Origin: CAG-390 sp964579135
GTDB taxonomy: Bacteria > Bacillota > Clostridia > Oscillospirales > CAG-272
NCBI GenBank assembly: GCA_964579135.1
Contig: CAZOFD010000011.1
Span: forward strand, 1 to 47,734
Direction: 5' to 3'
Length of the DNA stretch: 47,734 nt
The notes beneath the pieces are model-generated. The model was not told where the DNA came from. It worked only from the letters and a program-made list of their open reading frames with translations, and searched no databases. The position numbers and the translations under genes were made by a program. Within the stretch, counting starts at the first letter, position 1; each line of letters starts with the position of its first letter. Of the stretch, positions 1 to 8,285 are shown one piece after another.

Positions 1-64
1 GTTGGGGTATTAGCCCAAACACGATTTCCAGTCGTGCGCCTTAGACCAGCTCAGCCATCTCTCC
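1..64 (-). tRNA. tRNA-Ser(GGA), 3' part cut off by the window edge
   Basis: Read on the minus strand, the sequence starts with the acceptor strand GGAGAGA followed by TG and a D-arm (GCTGAGCTGGTCTAAGGC). The anticodon stem-loop follows, with loop CTGGAAA and therefore anticodon GGA. The start of a long variable arm (TTGGG paired with CCCAA) marks a type II tRNA, which fits serine. The T-arm and 3' acceptor strand lie outside the window. Confidence 0.92.
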
Positions 65-130
65 GTAACCTAAGCGGTACTTTAATATTATAGCACGTTT
101 TATAAAAAAATCAAGTGCTATTTCAACATT

Positions 131-176
131 TTTTTAAAAATTTTCGGAGCTCCCGCAGTTTTTCGCGAGAGCTCCG
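131..176 (-). terminator. Hairpin terminator behind the VanY-type gene
   Basis: An 8-bp stem CGGAGCTC/GAGCTCCG (145-152 with 169-176), extended by three more pairs after one mismatch, is flanked by T-runs on both sides. On the minus strand it lies about 100 bases downstream of the carboxypeptidase gene and before the tRNA. The T-run is better on the plus strand, so it may work in both directions. Confidence 0.65.
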
Positions 177-278
177 TTTTTTCTTTTTATTTGATTCGGT
201 ATACGTCTCCGTTCGGCTTTTATCTACGCACGAGCGAAAAAGGCGGTTGCCGTAACGTCGACGTTTGAAACAACACCA

Positions 279-1307
279 TTATCCGTCGACCTGCAGCGCA
301 AGCCACTCCTCGAACGTTATGCCGAGCTCAACGATCTCCGTTGCGGCGTCAACCCCTACGTAGCGATAGTGCCACGGCTCGTATTTGATACCCGTTATAT
401 CGTACGTATTCTCCTCATAGCGCAAAATAAAGCCGTACTTGTGGCAGTTTGCCATAAGCCACTGTTGAGTGGGGTTGCGCTGCTGTGCGCTTGCATAATA
501 CATATCGTTAACAAGCGACGGATATTTGTCCGTAACAATATCCACAGCCAAACCGAGTTGGTGCTCGCTCGTGCCGGGGATTGCGACCGATATCGCCGCC
601 AAATCGCGCGCTTCCTCATCGCTGAGGTTCGGGTTGTTCTTTTTTTCGGTTGCTACGCGCTTTTCGAAAAGCCCCTCTTGGAACTCCTGCGTTCTGAAAG
701 CCGACGTAACCTTGGGGTAGTTCTTTGCCTTTTCAGCCGCGGTCGTGCCGTATTTGCCGCTCGTATCCGCATCTATCATATCGCGACAATCGGAAAGCAT
801 CTTTTCGAGTTGGCTGTATATCCGCGAGTCTATCTTTTGCCCTTTCCAAGTTAATATCGACGACGGGAGATCCATAAGCGGAATTGTGTCCACGTATTCC
901 TCTGTAAGATAATTCCACGGATTTACGAGTTTCAAATACCATATATCCGGGTCGACGCGTACGTGGTCCGTCGTTTCCTCGGGAGTAGTTTCGGACGGCA
1001 CGGTAGTTTCGTTCGGAACGGTCGTGGCCTCGGACGTTTCGGGCGAAACGGTAACGTTCGGCAAGGTGTCCGACGGTTTTCCCGCTGTGGTGGTTTCCGC
1101 CTCGGGAGCAGTTGTCTTCGGTGCAGTGGTTGCCAAAAGTTCGGACGGAGCTACAGTCGGGTCAAACGACGTATCATCGGTACCGTCGCCGCCCCATTTT
1201 ACCATTTGCACTGCCAAAAGCACTGCGGCGGCGATAAAAGCCACGGCGCAAAAATATATAACGAACAATACCGCATTTTTTTCTCGTGCTTTCTTTCTGT
1301 TTGGCAT
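279..1307 (-). CDS. Membrane-anchored D,D-carboxypeptidase, VanY/peptidase M15B type
   Basis: The 342-residue protein has a short basic N-terminus and one membrane segment at about residues 12-34. A Thr/Pro/Glu-rich linker (about 45-115) probably spans the wall. The C-terminal M15B zinc peptidase domain holds the family's zinc and catalytic residues: SEHQLGLAVD (H249, D256) and EPWHYRY (E310, H313), preceded by SAFRTQEFQ. Such enzymes remove the terminal D-alanine from peptidoglycan stem peptides outside the membrane. The ATG is preceded by GGAG at about 6 bases. The gene stands alone between its own promoter and a terminator; no vancomycin-resistance genes are near, so a housekeeping wall-trimming role is more likely than resistance. 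Confidence 0.88.
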   Translation of the reverse strand: MPNRKKAREKNAVLFVIYFCAVAFIAAAVLLAVQMVKWGGDGTDDTSFDPTVAPSELLATTAPKTTAPEAETTTAGKPSDTLPNVTVSPETSEATTVPNETTVPSETTPEETTDHVRVDPDIWYLKLVNPWNYLTEEYVDTIPLMDLPSSILTWKGQKIDSRIYSQLEKMLSDCRDMIDADTSGKYGTTAAEKAKNYPKVTSAFRTQEFQEGLFEKRVATEKKNNPNLSDEEARDLAAISVAIPGTSEHQLGLAVDIVTDKYPSLVNDMYYASAQQRNPTQQWLMANCHKYGFILRYEENTYDITGIKYEPWHYRYVGVDAATEIVELGITFEEWLALQVDG

Positions 1308-1335
1308 TTTTATCTCCGATCTGTTTTATACGTAT

Positions 1336-1364
1336 AGGATATCATACAATCGGATCTATTTCAA
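1336..1364 (-). promoter_or_regulatory. Sigma-A-type promoter of the carboxypeptidase gene
   Basis: On the minus strand TTGAAA (1359-1364) is followed after 17 bases by TATCCT (1336-1341). The start codon is about 30 bases downstream of the -10 box. Confidence 0.55.
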
Positions 1365-1424
1365 TAATATTTTGTAAACATTTTTTCGCACGATTCGACC
1401 TTTTCGCCCGTGAATACCGTGCGC

Positions 1425-2132
1425 CTACATTTGCCGCTCTTCCCCTTTGCCGCGAACGCGCGGATACACCGTGAGGTTACCGCCGCGCGACGCCGTCGCA
1501 AGATAGATGCCGTCTATCCCCGTTCTGCCTTGCTTTTCAAGCTCTAAGGCAAGCCATTCGCCGTTTTTTCCGAGATAGTCGAGCGCAGCGGAGTTCACTC
1601 GTCCGTCAAGGATAACGTCCGCCTCCTGCATCTCCTCGCTCGGCGATAAGCCGAGGTCTCGCGGCTCTGCGGGACGACAGTCGCTCTTGTACAGAATACT
1701 GAGTTGCCCGTTCGCCTCAAAAAGAACGTTTTCCGCGTCGGAAAGACAAAATAGCCCGTTGTTCCTGCAAAGCATTAAAAATTCGTGCAGATCTATTCGC
1801 GCCAAACGAAAATTCTCGGCGTAAAACTCACCGTTTTTATAAAGCAGCAACGGCTTGCCCGCCACTGCACTGCGTAAGCGCGGTATCTTGCAAGTAAGAT
1901 ATGCCGAGAGCATTGTCGCTGCACCGTAGACCGCAAGCGCGACAAGCAAACACACGATATTCCCCCATCCCTTCGCCGTTGCCAATTCCGCGGCTATCGA
2001 ACCTATCGTTATGCCGTTGATATAATCGAAAACGCTCATTTGCGATATTTGCCTGTAACCGAGAAGTTTGGCTATCAAATAAAGCACGGCGACCGAAAGA
2101 ATCGACGTTAAAAATGCCGATAATATATCCAA
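1425..2132 (-). CDS. DUF421 (YetF/YdfS-type) membrane protein
   Basis: The 235-residue protein has three N-terminal membrane segments (roughly residues 3-22, 35-50, 57-82). Between the first two lies the family-typical stretch KLLGYRQISQMSVFDYINGI. A soluble domain follows with KPLLLYKNGEF and a segment about which helices end in LCRNNGLF, as in DUF421 proteins. The biochemical role of the family is not settled; in spore formers YetF-like proteins belong to the inner spore membrane group. Translation appears to start at TTG, eight bases after AGGTGAT. It is flanked by separately terminated genes and has no obvious partner here. Confidence 0.8.
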   Translation of the reverse strand: MDILSAFLTSILSVAVLYLIAKLLGYRQISQMSVFDYINGITIGSIAAELATAKGWGNIVCLLVALAVYGAATMLSAYLTCKIPRLRSAVAGKPLLLYKNGEFYAENFRLARIDLHEFLMLCRNNGLFCLSDAENVLFEANGQLSILYKSDCRPAEPRDLGLSPSEEMQEADVILDGRVNSAALDYLGKNGEWLALELEKQGRTGIDGIYLATASRGGNLTVYPRVRGKGEERQM

Positions 2133-2164
2133 AATTTATCACCTCGGATATATAATGTCGCGAA

Positions 2165-2205
2165 AAGAGAAAAATATACGGTCGGCGCTTTGCACCGACC
2201 GTATA
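2165..2205 (-). terminator. Terminator behind the small PQ-loop-like gene
   Basis: A perfect 11-bp stem TATACGGTCGG/CCGACCGTATA (2175-2185 with 2195-2205) begins six bases after the stop codon at 2211. On the minus strand it is followed by a run of T broken by C. Confidence 0.85.
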
Positions 2206-2210
2206 TTTTT

Positions 2211-2537
2211 TCAAACGTTCTCGCCCGCTTCGCGCTTTTTGTCAAGCTTGGTGTTGCGGAAGTAGAGCCCCGCATCGATTGCGATCTCGACGAAATTCAG
2301 CACGTAGAAGAAGAAGCTGAGGTAGAAAAGGAAGCCGCTGCTCCCCATAGCGAACACTTGGATCGTCTTGCGCGCGATTCCGAAAGCATATCCGATAAGC
2401 AGAAAGACCTCAAAAAACAAAGACTTTCCTTTTGCCGTGCGTGCCACGAGGGATTTGCGAATGGAGATCGGCCAAGAAAGACCGAAGCAAAGGATCGTTA
2501 AAGCCTCAAAGAGGTCTGTAAGCATTTCGATAGTCAT
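2211..2537 (-). CDS. Small membrane protein, probably PQ-loop/SemiSWEET-like
   Basis: The 108-residue protein has three hydrophobic segments, at about residues 5-24, 41-58 and 65-90. The pattern SWPISIRKS, then GKSLFFEVFLLIGYAFGI, resembles small bacterial PQ-loop/SWEET-fold proteins, in which a three-helix unit dimerises to form a pore or transporter. The C-terminus is basic. AAGGAG lies 11 bases before the ATG. It follows the fumarate reductase gene by 64 bases. No strong terminator is seen between them, only a weak GTCAA/TTGAC hairpin and an isolated TATAAT, so it could be read through from the redox operon. Substrate unknown. Confidence 0.55.
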   Translation of the reverse strand: MTIEMLTDLFEALTILCFGLSWPISIRKSLVARTAKGKSLFFEVFLLIGYAFGIARKTIQVFAMGSSGFLFYLSFFFYVLNFVEIAIDAGLYFRNTKLDKKREAGENV

Positions 2538-2601
2538 AAAAGCTGTATCTCCTTAAAATATTATAGTTAAGTCAAGCATTGACGCCCCGACGGGAGCGCT
2601 C

Positions 2602-4200
2602 TTACGCACGCCTTGCGTAATCGGGCAAAAGCTTTGGCGAAACGGCGTCGGTCTCGATACCCGCGTCTGCAATAGCTTTTTCAAAAGCCGAAACGTGGTC
2701 GAGAGTAAGCTTGCCGACGGTAACTTCCTTTGCTTTCGCCGCCGCGTTTTGACCGGCGCTTCTGCCGAATACGATAATGTCGAGAAGAGAGTTGCCCATC
2801 AAACGGTTTCTGCCGTGAATACCGCCGACAGCCTCTCCCGCAACGTAAAGATTTTGCACGTTGGTCGTCATACCGTCGGGAGTGATGTCAAGTCCGCCGT
2901 TTTGATAATGCAACGTAGGATAAACGAGTATCGGCTCCTTGCGGATATCTATACCGTATTTTTCAAACATACGCATCATAGCGGGAATTCTCTTTTCGAT
3001 CGTTCCCTCTCCGCCGATCTTTTCTATCATAGGCGTATCGAGCCAAACGCCCTTGCCGCTGCCCGTGTCCACTCCGCAGCCGCGGTCGGAACACTCGCGA
3101 ATGATAGATGCCGCGGCGACGTCGCGCGTCTCAAGCGGATGCATAAAGACCTCGCCGTTCACGTTTACGAGTTTTGCGCCGAGAGAACGCACTTTTTCGG
3201 TAACGAGTGCGCCGAATATCTGCTCGGGGAAAGCCGCGCCGGTCGGGTGATATTGAAGAGTATCCGCATACAAAAGTTTCGCCCCCGCACGGTAACCGAG
3301 CACAAGTCCGTCGGCAGTCGCGCCGTAATGATTGGAGGTCGGGAAACCTTGGTAATGCATTCTTCCCGCGCCGCCCGTCGCGATTATAACGGTCTTTGCA
3401 CGTGCGACGAGTATCTCGTGCGTTTCCATATTCATAAGTATCGCGCCGGCTGCGTTGCCCTTATCGTCGAGAATAAGCTCTATCGCAGAGGTAAAATCGA
3501 CTACCGGGATACCGCGGTTGAGGACTTCGTCGCGAAGCGTACGCATAATCTCCGCACCGGAATAGTCCTTTGCGGCGTGCATTCTCTTGCGGGAAGTTCC
3601 GCCGCCGTGGGTTGTAACCATCGTGCCGTCGGGCATTTTATCGAATTCGACTCCGAGGTTGTTAAGCCACTCTATCGCCTCGGGCGCGTCGCAAACGAGC
3701 TTTGCGAGCAATTCTTTTTTAGCGGCAAAATGACCGCCGCCGAAGGCGTCCACAAAATGGATCGCAGGGGAATCATTCGGCTTATCCGCAGCTTGAATAC
3801 CGCCCTCCGCCATCATCGTGTTTGCGTCGCCTATGCGGAGTTTCGTTACTATCATAACGTCGGCGCCCGCCTCGTCGGCTTCGATAGCCGCCGAAGCACC
3901 CGCTCCGCCGCCGCCGATTATGAGAACGTCAACGTCGTAATCGGGGTTCGACAAATCGATCTTCGCCGGGTCTATTCTGCTGTGAGCCTGAAGTATCTCG
4001 GCAAGTTCGCAGGGAACCTGCTCGCCCTTGTTCGCGCCGATTCGCAGCTCGGTAAACTCGCCCTTTTTATAGTCGGGGTGGTACTGCGCAAGCAAACTTT
4101 CCTTTTGCTCCGCCGTCATTCTCGCGGGTTCGAGGGCAATGTTAGCCTCGCGCGCCGCTTCGACAGCCTTCAGTGACTTTTGAAAATTTTCAGCATACAT
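2602..4200 (-). CDS. frdA: Soluble fumarate reductase flavoprotein subunit (FrdA/TfrA-like)
   Basis: The 532-residue member of the succinate dehydrogenase/fumarate reductase flavoprotein family reduces fumarate to succinate in the cytoplasm. An N-terminal extension of about 88 residues precedes the FAD-binding GGGGAGAS (about 97-103). Residues matching the fumarate reductase active site are all present: H318 in QYHPTG, R359 in TRDVA, H431 in HYQNGG and R466 in RLMGNS. The His that binds FAD covalently in membrane-bound enzymes (HTVAAEGG type) is replaced by Asn127 (NTMMAEGG), so FAD should be non-covalent, as in thiol:fumarate reductase. AAGGAGG lies 9 bases before the ATG. It is the last gene of the redox operon, 14 bases after frdB, and no membrane anchor gene is present. 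Confidence 0.9.
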   Translation of the reverse strand: MYAENFQKSLKAVEAAREANIALEPARMTAEQKESLLAQYHPDYKKGEFTELRIGANKGEQVPCELAEILQAHSRIDPAKIDLSNPDYDVDVLIIGGGGAGASAAIEADEAGADVMIVTKLRIGDANTMMAEGGIQAADKPNDSPAIHFVDAFGGGHFAAKKELLAKLVCDAPEAIEWLNNLGVEFDKMPDGTMVTTHGGGTSRKRMHAAKDYSGAEIMRTLRDEVLNRGIPVVDFTSAIELILDDKGNAAGAILMNMETHEILVARAKTVIIATGGAGRMHYQGFPTSNHYGATADGLVLGYRAGAKLLYADTLQYHPTGAAFPEQIFGALVTEKVRSLGAKLVNVNGEVFMHPLETRDVAAASIIRECSDRGCGVDTGSGKGVWLDTPMIEKIGGEGTIEKRIPAMMRMFEKYGIDIRKEPILVYPTLHYQNGGLDITPDGMTTNVQNLYVAGEAVGGIHGRNRLMGNSLLDIIVFGRSAGQNAAAKAKEVTVGKLTLDHVSAFEKAIADAGIETDAVSPKLLPDYARRA

Positions 4201-4214
4201 CGGGAAAGCCCTCC

Positions 4215-4889
4215 TTATTTCTCTATCTCGCGATTGTTGTAAAGTTCTTTCATCTCGTCGATGGGCTTATTCATCAACGCTTCGATGAGTTCGGTGAAAG
4301 TTCCGTCCTTTATCTCTCGAACTCTGTCCTCGAGATGAGCAGTTTTGGGGGCAAGATACTTGCCGTTTATACGTCTTGCAAGCATTGCGACCTGCGGGTG
4401 CGAGATACCGGCGGGGCAACGGGACGAGCACACGCCGCACATTACACAGTCGAAAGACTCCTCCGCGCACTTTTTAAAATCGCCGCGCTGCGCGTAAGCT
4501 ATATACTGCATAACGTTCAGCCCCTGTGTGCAAGCCTTTGTGCAGGCGTTGCAACCTATGCAAGAATAGATCTCGGGGTAAAGTTGCATCATAACCTGCT
4601 CGGTCACGGGGATCTTTTCCACGTCGTAAACCGCTTTTACGAGCGGGAAAAACGGCAACGTAGCAACGTACATATCGTTTTCAACCTTGGTTTGGCAAGC
4701 AAGACAAGCCTTAAGTTCTCTGTCGCCTTTTATGCGGTAAAGAGTGGCGCACGCGCCGCAAAAGCCGTTGCGGCAACCGCAACCGCGCACGAGACTGTAA
4801 CCCGCATACTCCATAGCGCGCATAATGGTCAGGTTATCCGGAACACTGTATTTTTTTCCGAACAGATAAACGTCTACCATATTTTCCAT
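4215..4889 (-). CDS. frdB: Fumarate reductase iron-sulfur subunit (FrdB-like)
   Basis: The protein of about 224 residues passes electrons to the FrdA flavoprotein. An N-terminal plant-type ferredoxin domain has the [2Fe-2S] ligands in RGCGCRNGFCGAC and CLAC. A C-terminal domain has two complete four-Cys motifs, CIGCNACTKAC and CVMCGVCSSRC. The second has four cysteines, unlike the [3Fe-4S] site of quinone-linked FrdB, so a [4Fe-4S] cluster is expected. It ends soon after and lacks the CCG (HdrB-like) domain fused to TfrB of methanogens. ATG at 4889 is preferred because GGAG lies 11 bases upstream; a TTG at 4913 is possible but has no binding site. It lies 41 bases after flxA. Confidence 0.87.
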   Translation of the reverse strand: MENMVDVYLFGKKYSVPDNLTIMRAMEYAGYSLVRGCGCRNGFCGACATLYRIKGDRELKACLACQTKVENDMYVATLPFFPLVKAVYDVEKIPVTEQVMMQLYPEIYSCIGCNACTKACTQGLNVMQYIAYAQRGDFKKCAEESFDCVMCGVCSSRCPAGISHPQVAMLARRINGKYLAPKTAHLEDRVREIKDGTFTELIEALMNKPIDEMKELYNNREIEK

Positions 4890-4930
4890 ATCAATATCCA
4901 TCTCCGAATTCAAAGAATTTTAAAGCGGCA

Positions 4931-5764
4931 TCAATATTCGTCGGGCAATTCGTCAAGTTCATCGAAACGGAAGACGGGACCGTCTTTGCAGATATACTTG
5001 GAGCCGACGTTGCACCTGCCGCATTTGCCTATACCGCATTTCATACGCATCTCGAGAGTCGTGTAGACCTGAGATTTATCAAATCCGAGTTCCATAAGCC
5101 CGGCAAGGGTAAATTTTATCATAATGGGGGGACCGCAAAGGATAGCCGTCTTATCGGTGCTGAAGCCGAGCTCCTTTACGTAGTTCGGAACGAAACCGAC
5201 GTGACCGTCCCACCCCTCCTGCTCGCGGTCGATCGTAAGATGCACGTTTACGTTCGAATCCGCGCACCACTCGTCGATGATCTCTCGATAATCGACAAGA
5301 TCGTTCATAGAGCGCGAGCCGTAAACAACGTCTATCTTTCCGTATCTGTCGGAATAGTGGCGACAGTAATTGATGACGGATCTGAGCGGAGCGAGACCGA
5401 TACCTCCGGCGATAAACAGCAGATCTTTGCCGACGAACTCCGTATCAACGGGGAACGCGTTGCCGTAGGGACCGCGTATGGTGATCTGCTGACCGACCTC
5501 GGCGGAATGGAGCCATTCGGTCACACATCCGCACTTTTTGATGGAAAACTCCATATATTCCTCGTTTGTGGGGGACGAGGTTATCGAGAACATTGCCTCA
5601 CCGACGCCGGGGATCGAAAGCATAGCGCATTGCCCTGGCTTGTGAATAAACGGCTTTTTGCCGTCCGGAGTCAAAACGCGAAACGTTTTGACGTCGGGGG
5701 TGTCTATCCTTATGTCCGTAATAACTCCGATTGACGGAATCAACGGTTCTTGTCTGTTATTCAT
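4931..5764 (-). CDS. flxA: FlxA: FAD/NAD(P)H-binding oxidoreductase of the Flx-Hdr complex
   Basis: The 277-residue ferredoxin-NADP reductase-fold protein is the expected entry point for NAD(P)H electrons. An N-terminal FAD-binding barrel shows PGQCAMLSIPG and MFSITSSP. The nucleotide domain has FIAGGIGLAPLRS and ILCGPPIMIKF. A C-terminal [2Fe-2S] site of PyrK/AsrB type follows, with cysteines in CGIGKCGRC plus a further C in KYICKDGP. ATG at 5764 is chosen because AAAGGA lies 6 bases upstream. The gene lies directly after flxB. It resembles the sulfite reductase subunit AsrB, but no asrC-like sirohaem protein is nearby, and the flxBCD-hdrABC context decides the name. Confidence 0.88.
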   Translation of the reverse strand: MNNRQEPLIPSIGVITDIRIDTPDVKTFRVLTPDGKKPFIHKPGQCAMLSIPGVGEAMFSITSSPTNEEYMEFSIKKCGCVTEWLHSAEVGQQITIRGPYGNAFPVDTEFVGKDLLFIAGGIGLAPLRSVINYCRHYSDRYGKIDVVYGSRSMNDLVDYREIIDEWCADSNVNVHLTIDREQEGWDGHVGFVPNYVKELGFSTDKTAILCGPPIMIKFTLAGLMELGFDKSQVYTTLEMRMKCGIGKCGRCNVGSKYICKDGPVFRFDELDELPDEY

Positions 5765-5842
5765 ATCCATTCCTTTCTCACGGGAGCCGTCGTTTCGGCG
5801 GCGCACGTCGCGCTTTTATCGCGCGACTCGCTTTACGAAGCG

Positions 5843-6868
5843 TCAACCGTTCGCTTTATTTTCGAGGGTCTTCATAACCTTGGCAATGTTCATAGAGATC
5901 GGACACTTTGCCAAACATCTTCCGCAGCCGACGCAACTGAAAAGACCGTCGTTGTTTGCGGGATAATACACTAGCTTATGCATAAATCTCTGGCGGAAAC
6001 GCTCGAGTTGAGTAAGCCTCGGTTGCCCTGCGCTCATCTTTGTAAAGCTCGAATACATACAGGAATCCCAGCAACGGTAGCGAATAACTCGATCTCCCGC
6101 TTTGAACTCCTTGATATCGTAGCATTGGCACGTGGGGCAAACGAACGTACAAGTTCCGCACCCGAGGCACGCTTCGGAAAGCGATGCCCACTCCGGCGCG
6201 TCGAAGAATTTTGCCGTCTTATCTCCGCCGAAAGTGTCGGTCGTAAGACCCGCGAGAGGCAAACGCTTCATCGTCTCGACTGTTTTGGCTTTTTGTGCCT
6301 CGACCGCCGCGGCGTCGCATTCTTCCGTTATATCCTCGACGGACGCCATAAGGCGCGCACCCTTTTCGGTGTTTGCGTTAAGGTAGAGCGCAGCCTCGAT
6401 TTTCCACGCGGTAACGTCACCCTCGGGCGACGCGGCATCTATGCCGAAAGTGCCGCAAAAGCAAGTCTCGGCAGGGCGCGTGCAAGCCACGGAAACGATC
6501 GTTGCGTGCTCGCGACGGTTGGCATAATAGCTGTCGCACGGCTCCTTAAGGAAAACACGATCGAGCACCTCTATGCTCTTAACGTCGCACGCGCGCACGC
6601 CGAAGATGACGAAATCGTCTTTTTCGCTTCTGGTATCCTTTATCTCCAGATTTTTTCCGTCGATCTTGAACTCGACAAGATCCTCGGTCTGCGGGAAAAA
6701 GAAATCCTTGGGGCTGCGAACGGTATTAAGCGCGTCCGAATAACGAACGCCGGGCTGCCACTCGGTATAAACCGCGCCGCTTTCGGCGTCGACCGGCATA
6801 TAAAGCGCACAGCCGGCAGCTATCCTTTCAAAAAGCTCGTCGAGCTTTGCAAGTGCTATCTTACGCAT
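5843..6868 (-). CDS. flxB: FlxB: iron-sulfur electron transfer subunit
   Basis: The 341-residue protein is of the AsrA/FlxB type. The N-terminal two thirds (an alpha-beta domain with FFFPQTEDLVEF and a Cys-containing FGVRACDVKSIEVLDR) precede two [4Fe-4S] ferredoxin motifs, CLGCGTCTFVCPTCQC and CVGCGRCLAKCP. It should relay electrons between FlxA and FlxD/HdrA. Its start overlaps the flxC stop by one base (TAATG), pointing to coupled translation. It is a diverged paralogue of the next-upstream gene flxC, as in the Desulfovibrio flxABCD cluster. Confidence 0.86.
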   Translation of the reverse strand: MRKIALAKLDELFERIAAGCALYMPVDAESGAVYTEWQPGVRYSDALNTVRSPKDFFFPQTEDLVEFKIDGKNLEIKDTRSEKDDFVIFGVRACDVKSIEVLDRVFLKEPCDSYYANRREHATIVSVACTRPAETCFCGTFGIDAASPEGDVTAWKIEAALYLNANTEKGARLMASVEDITEECDAAAVEAQKAKTVETMKRLPLAGLTTDTFGGDKTAKFFDAPEWASLSEACLGCGTCTFVCPTCQCYDIKEFKAGDRVIRYRCWDSCMYSSFTKMSAGQPRLTQLERFRQRFMHKLVYYPANNDGLFSCVGCGRCLAKCPISMNIAKVMKTLENKANG

Positions 6869-7863
6869 TATCGCTCACCCCCGAAAACGTCACTCGGCTC
6901 CACGTCGCCGGTATCGTAATTAACGAGCGGAGCACGCGAGCCTACCTCTGCGCCGGCTTGATATTCGCCGTAATTCGCGTTTATATCCTTGATAAACTTG
7001 CGGTTTAAAAGGTGCAACGGAATATGTTGCGGGCAAACGCGCGAACATTCGCCGCAGTCGGTACATCTTCCCGCAACGTGGAACGCCCTGATTATATGGA
7101 ACATCTTCTCTTCGAATTCGTTTGCGGGTGCTTTGTTTTCGAGTGCGGATGCGGGGTTGTCGAACACGCAATGCTCGCAGGTGCAAGCGGGGCAAACGTC
7201 GCGGCAGGCATTGCACCTTATGCAACGCGAAAGTTCGTTTTGCCAAAACGCGTATCTTTCTTCCGCAGTCATCTTCTCGAGCTTTTCGACCTCGTCGAAT
7301 CTTGCCGAATCGATAACGTCACCCTCTTCGCCGAGGAGCTCGTCGTAAGCAACGTGCTTGCGGCTCTTGCAAACTTTGCAGCGCTCCGCCATTGCGTCCT
7401 CACGAGATACGGTCACAGGCTCGTCGCCGCAGATCGTATGAACGACAAGACCCGCCTCCGTGCAATCGACGGAGACTATACCGTCGCCGACAGCCTTTTT
7501 GACGTTATACACGTCAGCCATTCCCTCGCAGGGAACGCCGATCGCGTAGACCTTTTCTCTGTCAAAGCGATGCTCGGTCAAAAGCTGGTTAAAGCTGTAC
7601 GTATCGCAGGGCTTGAGGAAAACGAGAATCTTGCCCTCGAAGCCGGACTTTGCGGTCTTGGAAACAAGGTACTTCGAAAAATTGGCTCCGCAGAAATCGT
7701 TCCAAACGAAATCATTCTCCAAAGCCTCCCGAGACGTAAATACGGCGGGAGTAACGTCGTACGAAAACTCACCGGCTTTCCATCCGAGGACCTGCGATAC
7801 CGTACCGTCGGCGAGGAGCGCTTTCGCTCTTTCTACCAGAACTTCGCGACTTATTTTTTGCAT
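6868..7863 (-). CDS. flxC: FlxC: iron-sulfur electron transfer subunit, paralogue of FlxB
   Basis: The 331-residue protein shares the FlxB layout. Its N-terminal alpha-beta domain contains VFLKPCDTYSFNQLL, the counterpart of the FlxB RACDVKSIEVL stretch. A middle Cys group, CKVCKSRKH, is followed by two ferredoxin motifs, CIRCNACRDVCPACTCEHC and CTDCGECSRVCP. It is expected to form the iron-sulfur relay with FlxB. It overlaps flxD by 13 bases and flxB by one, so the genes are translationally coupled. The extra CKVC group is absent from FlxB. Confidence 0.85.
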   Translation of the reverse strand: MQKISREVLVERAKALLADGTVSQVLGWKAGEFSYDVTPAVFTSREALENDFVWNDFCGANFSKYLVSKTAKSGFEGKILVFLKPCDTYSFNQLLTEHRFDREKVYAIGVPCEGMADVYNVKKAVGDGIVSVDCTEAGLVVHTICGDEPVTVSREDAMAERCKVCKSRKHVAYDELLGEEGDVIDSARFDEVEKLEKMTAEERYAFWQNELSRCIRCNACRDVCPACTCEHCVFDNPASALENKAPANEFEEKMFHIIRAFHVAGRCTDCGECSRVCPQHIPLHLLNRKFIKDINANYGEYQAGAEVGSRAPLVNYDTGDVEPSDVFGGER

Positions 7864-8285
7864 CTGAGATCCTCCAATCTGCGGTTTTCACCGAGAGCCG
7901 CAACCGTCTTTGCAAAATCGTTCATCGTGTTCGCAAATTTAACTCCCTCTGCGGCGGATACCCACTCTACGCGAGTGCGCTCGCGCTCGATACCGAGATA
8001 ATCGAGCATAGAGAAAAGCATTGCCATACGGCGGCGCGTGTAATAATTTCCCGAAGTGTAGTGGCAGTCTCCGGGGTGGCATCCGCAAAGGATGACCCCG
8101 TCCGCTCCGCGCTGGAACGCGCGAAGTATAAACATAGGATTGACGCGGCACGAACATGGCACGCGAATTATCTTAACGTCGGCAGGGTAATTTAGGCGGT
8201 TGTTTCCCGCCAGATCCGCGCCGGCATACGAGCACCAGTTGCAGCAAAAAGCCACGATCAGAGGTCTGTATTCAGTTACTTGCAT
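7851..8285 (-). CDS. flxD: FlxD: MvhD-like [2Fe-2S] subunit linking Flx to HdrA
   Basis: The 144-residue protein matches the MvhD family, which in methanogens carries electrons from hydrogenase to HdrA. The cysteines that hold the [2Fe-2S] centre are visible in FCCNWCSYAGAD, VPCSCRVN and CGCHPGDCHY. The C-terminus runs to VAALGENRRL, as in short MvhD proteins. It overlaps hdrA by 10 bases and flxC by 13. Its place between hdrA and flxBC fits its role as connector. Confidence 0.92.
   Translation of the reverse strand: MQVTEYRPLIVAFCCNWCSYAGADLAGNNRLNYPADVKIIRVPCSCRVNPMFILRAFQRGADGVILCGCHPGDCHYTSGNYYTRRRMAMLFSMLDYLGIERERTRVEWVSAAEGVKFANTMNDFAKTVAALGENRRLEDLRCKK

Noticed and set aside
279..1307. 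Vancomycin-resistance gene vanY
   Set aside because: The domain is of that type, but no vanHAX or vanRS genes accompany it; general wall carboxypeptidase is the safer call.
2602..4913. Adenylylsulfate reductase or L-aspartate oxidase
   Set aside because: The flavoprotein keeps the four fumarate/succinate site residues, and its partner has a [2Fe-2S] domain plus two ferredoxin motifs, unlike AprB; no nadA or nadC genes are near.
4931..6868. Anaerobic sulfite reductase asrAB
   Set aside because: FlxA and FlxB resemble AsrB and AsrA, but there is no sirohaem subunit, and the genes are interlocked with flxC, flxD and hdrABC.
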